Shown: one piece after another, positions 9,125-17,977 of the stretch | Layout of the letters: each line of letters opens with the position of its first letter | Numbering within the stretch: the first letter of the stretch is position 1 | Assembly: GCA_021785195.1 (NCBI GenBank) | Contig: JAJYGC010000016.1 | Location: 1-64,000, forward strand | DNA length: 64,000 nt | Source of the DNA: Nitrospirota bacterium | GTDB lineage: Bacteria; Nitrospirota; Leptospirillia; Leptospirillales; Leptospirillaceae | Direction of reading: 5' to 3' | Notes under the pieces: model-generated | Told to the model about the DNA's origin: nothing | What the model saw: only the letters and a program-made list of their open reading frames with translations | Databases searched by the model: none | Made by a program: the position numbers and the translations under genes

Positions 9125-9687
9125 TAACGGGAGTGGCGGTGCATGCGGGCATGATACCCTGCACGATGTTTCGGAGAATAAAGTCTCGCGACCCGGATCT
9201 GGGAAGCCTTCATGATTTCCCGGACCGCTTCGCGATGGGTGTCCTGTTCAAAATCGGCCCGGCTCAGTCCCCGGAAACGATCATCGCCATCGTGGTGCAG
9301 GGACGCTTCAGGGGATTCACGATCCCGGTGTTCGATGTCCCGGCGATCCCGGTCCCTGAAGTCACGGGTTTGGTCGCGTCTGGAAAGTTCACCTTCGCGA
9401 TCCTGTTGTTTCAGATGGTCCCGGTCTTTTCTGTGTTCCCGGTCCAGATCCTTGCGGTCCTCCCCTTCCTCATCGTGACTCCGGGAGATTCGATCCGCGA
9501 CCTTATCATCCGACAAAGAGGAGCGGGCTTGCCGGTCCAGATCCACGAAAGAAGCCGAGCTTTTTGAAGATTGGGTTGATGTTGGCGTGGTCGAATGTTT
9601 CGAGACTGATGTGGCTCCGTGGGCAAATCCCACGCCTGCAATCAGGGAAGAAACGATCACGGCCGGAAGAAACTTCTGGTATTTCAT
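9124..9687 (-). CDS. small exported protein rich in Asp, Arg and His
   Basis: A 187-residue protein with a clear signal peptide (SSLIAGVGFAHGA) followed by a Ser/Thr-rich stretch and then a low-complexity region of about 100 residues dominated by Asp, Arg, Glu and His in DR/RD-type repeats. The end is His- and Arg-rich. No family is recognised. The composition suggests an unfolded or alpha-helical single chain able to bind metal or polyanions. GGAGG precedes the ATG. It is the first gene of a pair with the beta-barrel protein, whose start overlaps its stop. Confidence 0.7.
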   Translation of the reverse strand: MKYQKFLPAVIVSSLIAGVGFAHGATSVSKHSTTPTSTQSSKSSASFVDLDRQARSSLSDDKVADRISRSHDEEGEDRKDLDREHRKDRDHLKQQDREGELSRRDQTRDFRDRDRRDIEHRDRESPEASLHHDGDDRFRGLSRADFEQDTHREAVREIMKASQIRVARLYSPKHRAGYHARMHRHSR

Positions 9688-9855
9688 TGGAAACCTCCTT
9701 CCCGATGCCTCTCAGTGACATCGGCGCTAGAACCTATCAAAAATCCACAAAATATCATGTGACCTTCGTCAATTGTTTCTTTGATGGTCGAGATTGTCCG
9801 AGAAGGAAGTCCCAGGGTTTCAGGCCGGTGATTGATCCGGTGGAATTCCCTTCCG

Positions 9856-11274
9856 TCAGGGATCGGGGGGACCGTGCGGGGTGAACGTGCTTCGCCTCAG
9901 ATCCATGAAGATGTCCAGGCAGCGACTGTCCAGGGCCTGATCCCGCATGTCGTTCATGATGGCAAAGGCCTGATCGTCGGTCATTGCTTTACGGTAGGGA
10001 CGGTTTTCGGTCAGGGCATCAAAGATGTCGGCGACGGAAATCGCCCGGGTTTCGAGCGGGATCCGGCTGGCATCCAGACCCCGGGGGTATCCTTTTCCAT
10101 CGAGGCGCTCGTGATGGGCGCCTGCAATAAACGAAAGGGTTTCAAAGACCCCGATCCGGACCAGAATTTCCTCGGTGAACTGGGCGTGTTTCTTGACGAG
10201 TTCGTATTCTTCTCCGGACAGCCGTCCCGGTTTGTCCAGAATCGTGTTGCTGACGCCAAGCTTTCCCAGGTCGTGAAGGAATCCCCCTCTTCGTATCCAG
10301 ACACAATGGTCCTCCGGGAACCCGAGTTCCCGGGCGATCGCCAGGGTGTAGTCCCCGACCCGCTGGCTGTGGCCATAGGTGTAGGGGCTTTTGGCATCGA
10401 TGATCTTCCCGAAGGCCCTTGCCACCGCGTCCAGACGATCCGCATCGGCGGGGAAGGAGTACTCTTCGGGTTCAAGTTTTTGGACCCGGTTCTCAAGATC
10501 TGTTGACGAAAGCTCCTTCCAGAGCGACTGATCCGTTGAGATGGCTTCAAACGCGTCCACCACCTGGGGGTCGAACCAGGTTCCCCGTCGCTTCTTCACC
10601 TCGTAGATGGCCCGTGCGGCTGTCCCGTCAAACGAGAAGACATCGGCGACCTGGGAAAGAAGGGCAATCCGGGAGGCGAGCGGGATTTCTTCTTTCCGCA
10701 TCCCGCGGGGCCGCCCTTTTCCGTTCCAGTGTTCGTCCAGGCAGCGGATGGCTTGGGCGACCTCTTCGTTAAACCCCATTTCCAGCGCGATGTGGGCTCC
10801 CCGTTCGCATCTGGCCATGAACATCTCCGTGGCCAGATCTTCTCCGTTCATGGCCAGATGCAGGATCCTCCGGATTTTCTCCCGGAGCGGATGTCCAAGG
10901 GCGGTATTGGAAAAGACAAACTTCGCCACCTGAACCACGCTGTCGGTATCCACTGTTTTGAAGTTCTTCTTGGTCGTCCTGTCGTCGGTCCCGTAGAGTT
11001 CGAAAAGCCTGGCGGCATTGCTGCTGCAGCCGGCATCTTTCAGAAGGATGGAGTAATAGAGGTTCCAGAGGGATTTCCGATCCATTCCGAGGGACTCACC
11101 GATCGCCATGCCGATCCGGCACGAACGCAGACAATGACCCTGCGGCTGGCCTTCCGTAAGGTCAAGTGCATAGGTGAACGAGGCGATGACATCCGAGTAG
11201 GAAAAAGTCTGGTCGCCTGCCGGATTGCGTTCGGTCAGGGGATGGGGTCTTTCCGGTTTTAGTGGAATATGCAT
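9856..11274 (-). CDS. tandem HD-GYP protein with degenerate first domain (c-di-GMP phosphodiesterase)
   Basis: About 472 residues. The C-terminal domain is a normal HD-GYP phosphodiesterase: GHSQRVGDYTLAIARELG, LHDLGKLGVSNTILDKPGRLS, HAQFTEEIL, HHERLDGKGYPRGL and SVADIFDALTENRPYRKAM. The N-terminal half repeats the same layout in weakened form: GHCLRSCRIGMAIGESLG, LLKDAG in place of HD, then LDEHWNGKGRPRGM and SQVADVFSF. It therefore looks like an inactive copy kept for regulation or dimerisation. The ATG at 11274 has GGAG seven nt upstream; an ATG 42 nt earlier is less likely. It hydrolyses c-di-GMP or cGAMP; which one cannot be told. Confidence 0.88.
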   Translation of the reverse strand: MHIPLKPERPHPLTERNPAGDQTFSYSDVIASFTYALDLTEGQPQGHCLRSCRIGMAIGESLGMDRKSLWNLYYSILLKDAGCSSNAARLFELYGTDDRTTKKNFKTVDTDSVVQVAKFVFSNTALGHPLREKIRRILHLAMNGEDLATEMFMARCERGAHIALEMGFNEEVAQAIRCLDEHWNGKGRPRGMRKEEIPLASRIALLSQVADVFSFDGTAARAIYEVKKRRGTWFDPQVVDAFEAISTDQSLWKELSSTDLENRVQKLEPEEYSFPADADRLDAVARAFGKIIDAKSPYTYGHSQRVGDYTLAIARELGFPEDHCVWIRRGGFLHDLGKLGVSNTILDKPGRLSGEEYELVKKHAQFTEEILVRIGVFETLSFIAGAHHERLDGKGYPRGLDASRIPLETRAISVADIFDALTENRPYRKAMTDDQAFAIMNDMRDQALDSRCLDIFMDLRRSTFTPHGPPDP

Positions 11275-11422
11275 CGGGGTTCTCCGGGGTTCCGGATGAA
11301 ATCCGGGATGGAGCACGAACTGGCCCAGTCCTGTGAGGGATCCATTCTCTCATGGGTCCCGGTCCCAGCGTCAACGTCATTCTTCCGGTTTCTGTCATGA
11401 CCGGGATCCGGGAAGGGGGGAA

Positions 11423-12391
11423 TCATCTGAACGGGTGGAGAATGTCTTCCAGGGCCGGAAGCATCCTTTCGACGCTGCGCTTTCCCTCCAGGATAACCTC
11501 TTCCGATCGGTGAAACTCCAGGTGGCCGATCTGGGAAAGGCGGGGGGTGATGGAAAGATCCGGGGGATCACCGGCCATCCGGCTTCGGGTGATCCGATCC
11601 TGCATGATGTTGATGGCCCCCGAGATCACCTCGAAAAGCTTGGGAGGATATTCGTTCTCATCGACGTCTTCGCCAGAAGAGTCCTTTTTCTTGTCCCGAA
11701 GGTTCATGAACGGGGCGATCAGACGACTCCAGAAATCCGGTTCGCGTTCGGTCCCGATCCATTTCTCTTTGGAATCAGCATTGTCCGGGCGATCATGATT
11801 CTTTCCCAGAAGGTCGCCATTAAGGTTGACGGCGATGACGATATCGGCACCCAGTGCCCGGCACAGGGAGACCGGGACGGGATTGACGAGTGCTCCATCC
11901 ACCAGCCATCGTCCATCGAAAAAGATCGGGTTGAGAAGTCCCGGGTAGGCAATGGACGGGGACAGGGCGTCCAACAGGGATCCTTTCCGAAACCAGACTT
12001 CCTGGCCCGTGTCCAGGTCGGTCGCCACGGCGCCAAACCCCTTGGGCAAATCTTCGATCAGCATTGTGCCGATGGTTTCCCCGAAGATCCCGGCCAACTG
12101 ATTTTTGCTCTGGATGGATTCTTGTCCGACAAAGGCCCGGAGCATGTATCCCAGAACATCGGCCCATTTCAGTTCTTCCACCCAGCGTTCCAGCAGGTCG
12201 AGATGGCCGCTGGCATACGCGGCGCCCACCAGTGCCCCCACCGAAGTTCCACAGACGATGTCAGGCTCGAAGCCCAGTTCCTCCAGCGCCCGGATGACCC
12301 CGATGTGAGACCATCCCCGCGCCGAACCGCTTCCGAGGGCGAGACCGAGCCGGGGTTTGGAAAAAATGGATTTTTGTCTGCCGTTTGTCAC
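11423..12391 (-). CDS. patatin-like phospholipase (RssA/YchK type)
   Basis: About 322 residues. It contains the oxyanion loop LGSGSARGWSHIGVIRAL, the nucleophile elbow GTSVG and the dyad aspartate in DGALVNPVP, in the order and spacing of bacterial patatins. These are serine acyl hydrolases of membrane lipids; the substrate and role are unknown. The GTG at 12391 is preceded by AAGGAA and gives a protein that begins just before the conserved core. Using the first in-frame start 183 nt upstream would add about 60 residues of unlikely composition. It has no signal peptide, so it would be cytoplasmic or membrane-associated. Confidence 0.85.
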   Translation of the reverse strand: MTNGRQKSIFSKPRLGLALGSGSARGWSHIGVIRALEELGFEPDIVCGTSVGALVGAAYASGHLDLLERWVEELKWADVLGYMLRAFVGQESIQSKNQLAGIFGETIGTMLIEDLPKGFGAVATDLDTGQEVWFRKGSLLDALSPSIAYPGLLNPIFFDGRWLVDGALVNPVPVSLCRALGADIVIAVNLNGDLLGKNHDRPDNADSKEKWIGTEREPDFWSRLIAPFMNLRDKKKDSSGEDVDENEYPPKLFEVISGAINIMQDRITRSRMAGDPPDLSITPRLSQIGHLEFHRSEEVILEGKRSVERMLPALEDILHPFR

Positions 12392-12639
12392 GGGAGATTC
12401 CTTTTTGACGAACGTTCGATTGGGGAATAATGTAGACGAATGGAACCTCCTTGGTCTCCGTTTTTCGAGATGTGAAACAGTATATTCCCGGATCAGCGTT
12501 TGGGGAATCGCCGCGGTGATCCGGGTGATCGAAGGATTGACTCGGGAGGGGAACCATCGCGGATCCCCCGCCAATCGGGATGGAACGGAATCGGGACGTT
12601 TCGGGATCAGGTTTTTTCATTCAACCCGGAGGTGGAACG

Positions 12640-12972
12640 ATGAGACTTGTGACAGTCAAGCTGGAACCGCTCAAGCCACATGAAACCATTGTGATTGCTT
12701 CTGATGTTTGTGATGCGTTGGGGAGGCTATTGCTGAAAGCGCCCCATCCGCTCGACCTGGGAACGAAGGAGATCCTTTTGTCCCGGGGGGTCCGGGAAAT
12801 CATCATTCAGGATCGAAGGGACATCGCGCGGGTGGACGATGAAATGGCCATCCGGCTTGAGCTTGTGGCACTGGAGAAAAGAATGTCCCTTTTCGATGGC
12901 AACCCTGAAGGGGATTCCTTCAAGGAATTGGTGTGCAATACCGTGTCCGGGTTCTATGAGCACAGGAGGTAG
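12640..12972 (+). CDS. unknown small protein upstream of HDOD gene
   Basis: A 110-residue protein with no family I recognise. It has short beta/alpha alternation: VTVKLEPLKPHETIVIASDVCDALGRLLLKAPHP, then a segment with ILLSRGVREIIIQDRRD. GGAGG six nt before the ATG and the following gene beginning 31 nt after its stop suggest it is co-translated with the HDOD protein. A role in the same signalling unit is inference from position. Confidence 0.6.
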   Translation: MRLVTVKLEPLKPHETIVIASDVCDALGRLLLKAPHPLDLGTKEILLSRGVREIIIQDRRDIARVDDEMAIRLELVALEKRMSLFDGNPEGDSFKELVCNTVSGFYEHRR

Positions 12973-13003
12973 CATCTTAATGCCCTAGGAGGGAGGTGGT
13001 CAG

Positions 13004-13852
13004 ATGGAATTTGAGGAACTCTCGAGAAAGCTTGAGAAGCGGGAATCCTTTCCAACCTTGTCAGGTGTCATTTCCGAGATCGTTCACGAGATCGATGCTG
13101 AAAAGATATCGATGGAAGACCTCGGAAAAATCATCCAGAAAGATGTCTCCTTTGCGGCTCATCTCGTCCGGCAGGCCAATTCCGGTGCGTATGTGGAGGC
13201 CGGCCGGGTCTCAAGCGTCGCCCAGGCCGTCCGGGCGATGGGTTTTCGTGTGCTGAAGGGGCTCTGCATGACCTTGCCGGTGTTCGGTCGCCACAAGGAT
13301 GTTCCCGGAGTTTCCGAACTTTGGTATCACAGTCGGGTGGCTTCCCTGTGTGGCCGGATCCTCTCCGAAAAGCTCCAGATCGGAGAGAAGGATGAGGCGG
13401 AAACGGTGGGTTTGCTTCACGATCTCGGAAAGGTGTTCCTGACACTCGAGATGCCTGATTTCATGGCAAAACAGTCCCAAGTTTCCGGGACCCCCGGCAG
13501 CAAGGCAGACTGGATGTCCGAACGGGAACACATCGGGATAGACCACTGTTTTATCGGGTCCAGGTATGGAAGGATGTTTCATTTCCCGGGGGTCATCCTG
13601 GATCCGATTCTCTGGCATCATGAACCCGAGAAGGCCAATCAAAACAAGGAACTGGCACATATCTGCTGTCTTGGAGACCAGATTGCCGCCATTGTCGGTG
13701 CGCCCCACCCGGATTATCCTTTTGTGGAGCCGGCCCTGAGAAAATCCCTGGACTATCTCGGGATCAAGATGTCCTTGTTCCAGTCGATTCTGGAAGAATG
13801 CCTGAAACGGGCCTCTTCCGTTTCCCTCTGTGATTTTGAGACCCAGTCATGA
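13004..13852 (+). CDS. HDOD-domain protein
   Basis: A 282-residue protein covered by an HDOD domain: LEKRESFPTLSGVISEIVHEID near the start, then SFAAHLVRQANSGAY, VAQAVRAMGFRVLKGLCMTLP, and LLHDLGKVFLTLEM. HDOD proteins are catalytically inert HD relatives that act as adaptors or sensors in c-di-GMP, motility and chemotaxis circuits. Part of the metal-binding HD pair remains (HDLGK), so weak hydrolase activity cannot be fully dismissed. A strong GGGAGG site lies before the ATG. The gene is followed by the MutT-like gene after 22 nt. Confidence 0.85.
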   Translation: MEFEELSRKLEKRESFPTLSGVISEIVHEIDAEKISMEDLGKIIQKDVSFAAHLVRQANSGAYVEAGRVSSVAQAVRAMGFRVLKGLCMTLPVFGRHKDVPGVSELWYHSRVASLCGRILSEKLQIGEKDEAETVGLLHDLGKVFLTLEMPDFMAKQSQVSGTPGSKADWMSEREHIGIDHCFIGSRYGRMFHFPGVILDPILWHHEPEKANQNKELAHICCLGDQIAAIVGAPHPDYPFVEPALRKSLDYLGIKMSLFQSILEECLKRASSVSLCDFETQS

Positions 13853-13874
13853 CCTCTGTGGCAAGGAGACGTGT

Positions 13875-14297
13875 TTGACTCAACCGGAGTTTCCCCGTCG
13901 GTTTGTTGTGGCTTGCGCGCTGATCGAACGGGACGGCCGGCTTCTGGCAGCCCGTCGGAAAGAAGGCGGAGTGTTTTCAGGAAAATGGGAGTTTCCTGGC
14001 GGGAAAGTGGAAGACGGTGAAACCCCGGAAGAGTGTGTCGTCCGGGAAGTGGTCGAGGAGCTGGGAATGCTTGTCGAGATCCTCTTTCCCCTGACACCGG
14101 CTTTCCACCGGTACCCCTCGCTTGAAGTGACCATATACCCCTTTGTCTCTAGAATTGTTTCCGGAGAGATTGTCCGCAACGTTCATGACGCCATCTCCTG
14201 GGTTCAGCCGCAACAGATGGAATCCCTCGACTGGCTGGAAGCCGATCGTCCGATTTTACGGGAGTATCGGTCCCGCCTGGAAAAAATGGGGAGATGA
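13875..14297 (+). CDS. NUDIX hydrolase, MutT-like
   Basis: A 140-residue NUDIX enzyme. The NUDIX box is complete: GGKVEDGETPEECVVREVVEELG, with the REVVEELG glutamates that bind Mg. WEFPGGK and the length fit MutT-type 8-oxo-dGTP diphosphohydrolases, which cleanse the nucleotide pool. Other nucleotide-sugar NUDIX members are possible. The TTG start has AAGGAG seven nt upstream; the frame is open further upstream but no better start exists. Confidence 0.82.
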   Translation: MTQPEFPRRFVVACALIERDGRLLAARRKEGGVFSGKWEFPGGKVEDGETPEECVVREVVEELGMLVEILFPLTPAFHRYPSLEVTIYPFVSRIVSGEIVRNVHDAISWVQPQQMESLDWLEADRPILREYRSRLEKMGR

Positions 14298-14352
14298 CGC
14301 TGGAGCCCGGGTTCTGGAGCCGGCATAGAGTGCGTCTCTGACGAAACGGCCC

Positions 14353-14541
14353 CTACTCCGACTGAAACCTCACGGAGTCGTGGGACCCGTCGCAAAAGGG
14401 TTTGATCTGGGATCCGCCGCAGCGACAGAGATGATGGGTCATGCTTTCCGTTTCGGTTACGTTCTCCGAGGCATCTGTGATCCGGACCGGTCCGCGCAAC
14501 TCAAAGGGACCGTTTTTCTGACAATGGATCTGGGATTTCAT
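14353..14541 (-). CDS. CDGSH-type iron-sulfur protein
   Basis: A 62-residue protein. It carries the full CDGSH motif in HLCRCGGSQIKPFCDGSH: C-x-C-x2-S-x3-P-x-C-D-G-S-H, the three cysteines and one histidine that hold a redox-active, labile 2Fe-2S cluster. The N-terminal half has the beta-strand pair ITDASENVTETESM. In bacteria such short proteins are thought to serve in iron or redox handling. AGGAGGGG precedes its ATG, and the start overlaps the stop of the upstream lipoprotein gene by 4 nt, so the two are co-translated. Confidence 0.88.
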   Translation of the reverse strand: MKSQIHCQKNGPFELRGPVRITDASENVTETESMTHHLCRCGGSQIKPFCDGSHDSVRFQSE

Positions 14542-15011
14542 GGAACCCCTCCTGTTTTATGGAACGACTGATTGTCCGCCCGGGAAGACTGGGGCATGAC
14601 AGTGATCTGAAAGTTTTTCGCATCGGTCCACCATCCCGTAGGCTGCTCCAGAAGGCCCCCTGGCGTGGCGTGGTCGGTCTTGAGCCGGATGAACACGAAC
14701 GGTACCCCCAGCCGGGTATTCGTCATGATGACCCGGACTTCGGTTTGGGAGGGGACCCACCGAATCAAGTGCCGGTTGCGCAGGGCCCTGTTGAGGTCCT
14801 CTCGGCCTGCCACGTAAGCCGCCCACCCGTCCTTGAACGCATGCACGGAACGGCCCAGGAGAACCGGGACCCTTTCGTCGTCGGGCATGACCAGACGGCC
14901 TTTTTCTCCCGCGTAAATTTCCCCCGCGGTGGGGTAATAGGTGACCGGATCCTTGTTTTGGGTGCAAGAAAGCAGAAACAGTGACACGATGAAGACACTT
15001 CCTTTTTTCAT
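14538..15011 (-). CDS. small lipoprotein
   Basis: A 157-residue protein with a lipoprotein signal (SLFLLSC; Cys at about 16) and no recognised domain. The mature part contains EIYAGEKGRLVMPDDERVPVLL and RVIMTNTRLGVPFVFIRLKTD, giving a mostly beta-strand appearance. A GGGGGA site precedes the ATG. It is the first gene of a two-gene unit with the CDGSH protein. Function is unknown. Confidence 0.7.
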   Translation of the reverse strand: MKKGSVFIVSLFLLSCTQNKDPVTYYPTAGEIYAGEKGRLVMPDDERVPVLLGRSVHAFKDGWAAYVAGREDLNRALRNRHLIRWVPSQTEVRVIMTNTRLGVPFVFIRLKTDHATPGGLLEQPTGWWTDAKNFQITVMPQSSRADNQSFHKTGGVP

Positions 15012-15109
15012 GATCCCCCCATTTCCTGAAGTACACCCCCGAAAGGGGCAATCGTCAAGTCATCAACGCGGAAAAGGGGCGGGAGCCGGAGATCAGGGGG
15101 TCGTGTCTG

Positions 15110-16219
15110 TCAGGAGGGGGGTTTGGGGCGCTTTGCGTTTGGTTCCTGATCGTCGATATGGATGGCCCTGATCCTGTTTCGGCCTTCCTTTTTCGCAATG
15201 TACAGGGCCTGATCCGCAAGATTGTAGAACGTATCGAACAGGTCGGATGACTCGAGAAAACCGGCGGAAATTCCGATGCTGATGGTGAGCGGATGCTCGG
15301 AGTTTCCGGGATCGCCGTCGGACAGGACCGTGGAACGGATCGTTTCGGAAAAGGAAGCGATCTCATCGAGGGAGGCGTCCGGAAACAGGACCAGAAATTC
15401 GTCCCCGCCCCATCGGCAGAAGATGTTCGGGCGTTTTTCAAGATTTTTGGAGGTCTCGGCAGAGAGGCGCTGAAGCACCTGGTCCCCGTGATGGTGACCT
15501 TTCCGGTCGTTGAGTTCCTTGAAATGATCCAGATCGAAAATCATGAGGACAATGTTTTTCTGGACGAAGGAGTCGAGCCTTTTCATGAATCCCCGGCGGT
15601 TCAGCGTTCCGGTCAGGGGGTCCAGATTGGCCTCGATGGTGGAGTTCATCAGATTTTTATGGGCTTCCTGGAAGTCGTCCCCGATCTCCCTCATGGCGGC
15701 CAGCAGGGAGCGGGACTGCTCGATGATCTCCGTGAAGATGGGCCGGGCCTCTTCAAGGGTCCTGACGGTGTTGAACCGGTTCAGGCTCTTTTCCAGACGA
15801 TTGGCGGTCTGGTTCATCATGATGTGCACTTTTCCGATGAGTTCGTTCAGGTGGGAGACCGTACCCTCGAACTCTTTGCGTTGGTGCTGGACCTCTTTCG
15901 CAAACCCCCGGTTCCGGAGAAGCAGTTCATTGAGGATTTCCGAGAACGGTCCAATGACCTCCTCTTCCGGAACAAGGACTGTCTTGGGAAGATAGTCTTT
16001 CAGACGCTCGAGCTGCTTCAGGGTCCAGTTGTCTTCCTCGATCTGCGCGAAAATCTCCGTGAGTTCCAGAAGGGCGGCGCAAAAGTCCTCCTGGGGACGA
16101 TCGGAAAATCTGAAGTAGGTCAGGGCATAATTCAGCGGGGTCGGGGGTTTTCCCGATCGCGCCAGTTCCTGAAGGGTGTTCCTGACAATGTCGGCAGGTG
16201 ATTTATGATCCCGGTCCAT
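15110..16219 (-). CDS. diguanylate cyclase with N-terminal helical domain (GGDEF)
   Basis: A 369-residue protein without signal peptide. Residues 1-190 are helical, starting with KPPTPLNYALTYFRF, a pattern often seen at the N-terminus of soluble GGDEF proteins. The GGDEF domain begins at DPLTGTLNRRGFMKRL, holds LMIFDLDHFKELNDRKGHHHGD and ends in RWGGDEFLVLFP, so the active site is intact. The RxxD inhibitory site is not conserved: the equivalent position reads KRPN. Product inhibition at that site is therefore not expected. A GGAACCC-type site precedes the ATG. Confidence 0.88.
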   Translation of the reverse strand: MDRDHKSPADIVRNTLQELARSGKPPTPLNYALTYFRFSDRPQEDFCAALLELTEIFAQIEEDNWTLKQLERLKDYLPKTVLVPEEEVIGPFSEILNELLLRNRGFAKEVQHQRKEFEGTVSHLNELIGKVHIMMNQTANRLEKSLNRFNTVRTLEEARPIFTEIIEQSRSLLAAMREIGDDFQEAHKNLMNSTIEANLDPLTGTLNRRGFMKRLDSFVQKNIVLMIFDLDHFKELNDRKGHHHGDQVLQRLSAETSKNLEKRPNIFCRWGGDEFLVLFPDASLDEIASFSETIRSTVLSDGDPGNSEHPLTISIGISAGFLESSDLFDTFYNLADQALYIAKKEGRNRIRAIHIDDQEPNAKRPKPPS

Positions 16220-16536
16220 TGTGGGTTCCTTTTCTGGTCATTGCGGAAAGAACCATCAGGTTGAATTTGTCATGAACTGAACCAAACAACAAAGATTTCC
16301 ATCAAGCCTCATTCGCATCGCTCGTTAGACAAAATACGACTAATGGGCTTGAAAATCCATAGATCGATATTCATATTCAGTTTAAAAAAGAATAAATCCG
16401 GTTAAAGCATCAGCAATGATGAATTTGTACTTGATCCGCGTAAACGGAAACTCCCGGTGGTAAAATATTGAGGAACGGGAGGGTGTTTCAACACTGGTGC
16501 TGGAAGGATTTGGGGAGGGACACGCGAAGGGGTCGC
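16220..16536. other. 317-nt spacer, AT-rich promoter-like region
   Basis: Between the divergent cyclase gene and the small lipoprotein/carbonic anhydrase genes. It is more AT-rich than its surroundings. TGGTAAAAT near 16459 resembles an extended -10 element pointing right, but no good -35 stands at the proper distance. No gene is seen. Confidence 0.4.
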
Positions 16537-16770
16537 ATGGCATCCTGGATTTCATGGGGGACCTTGTTGTTGGTGTTTCTGCTCGTTTCGGCCTGCCACG
16601 GCGGGGGGGGGATCCGGATACTGAACGGTGGGAGGGAGATCCCCCTCGACAGGATCGCCTCTCCGGGGATAGTGTGTGGGGGTCCGTTCGGGAACCGTCA
16701 GAATGTTCTCCTGGCCTTAGCCTTGCGCAGGGGAAACGCATTCATTACAGGAAACCCATTAAACACTTGA
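16537..16770 (+). CDS. small lipoprotein
   Basis: A 77-residue reading frame with a lipoprotein signal (hydrophobic core LLLVFLLVSAC, Cys at about 20) followed by a Gly-rich stretch and about 45 residues without a known pattern. GAAGGGG precedes the ATG. Its stop lies 17 nt before the carbonic anhydrase ATG, which suggests one transcript. The gene is short, so it could be spurious, but the signal sequence and ribosome site support it. Confidence 0.55.
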   Translation: MASWISWGTLLLVFLLVSACHGGGGIRILNGGREIPLDRIASPGIVCGGPFGNRQNVLLALALRRGNAFITGNPLNT

Positions 16771-16787
16771 TGGATGGAGGAAGCTGA

Positions 16788-17366
16788 ATGAGTTCAGTCT
16801 TGGAAGAGGTACTGGCAGCGAACAAACTTTATGTCCAGGGGTTTGGCTCCAAAGGAGCCCTGGCGCTTCCGCCAAAAAGGCAATTTGCGATCCTGACCTG
16901 CATGGACGCCCGGATCAATCCGGCCGGAATGGCAGGATTGTCGGAAGGGGACGCCCATGTGATCAGAAATGCCGGGGGCCGGGCCAGCGACGATGCGATA
17001 AGAAGCCTTGTGATTTCCTACAAACTCCTGGGGACCAAGGAGTGGTTCGTCATTCACCATACCGATTGCGGAATGATGCTGTTCACGGACTCTGTCATGC
17101 GGGGGCTTCTCTCCAAGAGTCTCGAGACGGCCGTGATCGGGGAAAAGGGTTGGGAAGACCGGGGGAAGACTCCCGGATCGACGGAAGGGGAATTTGTCAA
17201 CTTTCTGCCGTTCTCCAACCTTGAGGAGAGTGTGGCGGAAGACGTCCGGAGGATTCGAAACCATCCGCTCGTTCCGAAGCGGATCCCGATCTATGGGTTC
17301 GTTTATGACGTCAAGACAGGAAAGCTGATCGAGGTTCCCAAGGCGATGGCGGCAGGAAAGGCCTGA
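16788..17366 (+). CDS. beta-class carbonic anhydrase
   Basis: A 192-residue enzyme interconverting CO2 and bicarbonate. The zinc-binding pattern is present: LTCMDARI gives Cys plus the catalytic Asp-Arg dyad, and [10 protein letters not shown] gives the His and the second Cys. The order, RNAGG and the short C-terminal region place it in the beta class. It has no signal peptide, so it acts in the cytoplasm. GGAGG precedes the ATG. The enzyme could supply bicarbonate for carboxylations or help in carbon fixation; the latter is inference. It is convergent with the DUF2844 gene, with a 28-nt spacer. Confidence 0.9.
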   Translation: MSSVLEEVLAANKLYVQGFGSKGALALPPKRQFAILTCMDARINPAGMAGLSEGDAHVIRNAGGRASDDAIRSLVISYKLLGTKEWFVIHHTDCGMMLFTDSVMRGLLSKSLETAVIGEKGWEDRGKTPGSTEGEFVNFLPFSNLEESVAEDVRRIRNHPLVPKRIPIYGFVYDVKTGKLIEVPKAMAAGKA

Positions 17367-17394
17367 TCGGCTGATTCTTTGTGGTTAAATGGAT

Positions 17395-17943
17395 TCACCG
17401 GATCTGGTCGACCGGGAACCCGGGCGGGATTTGGTCGGGCAGGATGACTCTCCCGCTCAGGGCCCGGGGTTGTCCCCCCCCGTCGATCAGGAGATGGGCC
17501 GTTGTCACCCGGAGAAACCGCGACCGGATGGCGGGGTAGGTCGTTTGGGTCCTGGCCCGGACGATCGCCTCCCGGTACTCCGCGGCGTAGGCGCCCAGGA
17601 TTCTCCCCAGGTGCGGAGGAGGCATTCCTTGCCAGGTCACCGCGAACACGGTGCCGCCGGGAGTGACGTATTCCCGATAGGTCCGGGACGACGAGGTGAT
17701 GATGTGGATGCGGACCCCTCCCTGGGCCTGAAGGAGGGTGTGGGTCCCGGCGGAAACCGTACGGTCTCGGGAAACGGTCGCTTCGTCCTCCCCCAACGTG
17801 GCCCACGCGCGGTCGGGTCCGAGGGCTTCTCCCGCCAGGAGCGCCGACAGGACGATCAAGAGGGCCAGCCCGCCGGGGGAGAAGAGGTGTCCCCGCGAGC
17901 GTTGGGTGCGCGTTCCGGTCGTCGTTTTCACAGTCTTTCCCAT
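17395..17943 (-). CDS. exported DUF2844-family protein
   Basis: A 182-residue protein with an N-terminal hydrophobic export signal (LALLIVLSALLAGEALG) and cleavage expected near RAWATLGED. The mature part has the family's hallmark: TLGEDEATVSRD and REYVTPGGTVFAVTWQGMPPPHLGRILG. The family is known in proteobacteria as an uncharacterised exported protein, often next to DUF3443 genes. The ATG is 34 nt after the stop of the DUF3443 gene on the same strand, so the two form an operon. I assign no function; the pairing suggests the products work together in the envelope. Confidence 0.82.
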   Translation of the reverse strand: MGKTVKTTTGTRTQRSRGHLFSPGGLALLIVLSALLAGEALGPDRAWATLGEDEATVSRDRTVSAGTHTLLQAQGGVRIHIITSSSRTYREYVTPGGTVFAVTWQGMPPPHLGRILGAYAAEYREAIVRARTQTTYPAIRSRFLRVTTAHLLIDGGGQPRALSGRVILPDQIPPGFPVDQIR

Positions 17944-17977
17944 TCCAGCGAATCGTTCATTCCGGGGTTTCTTTCCT

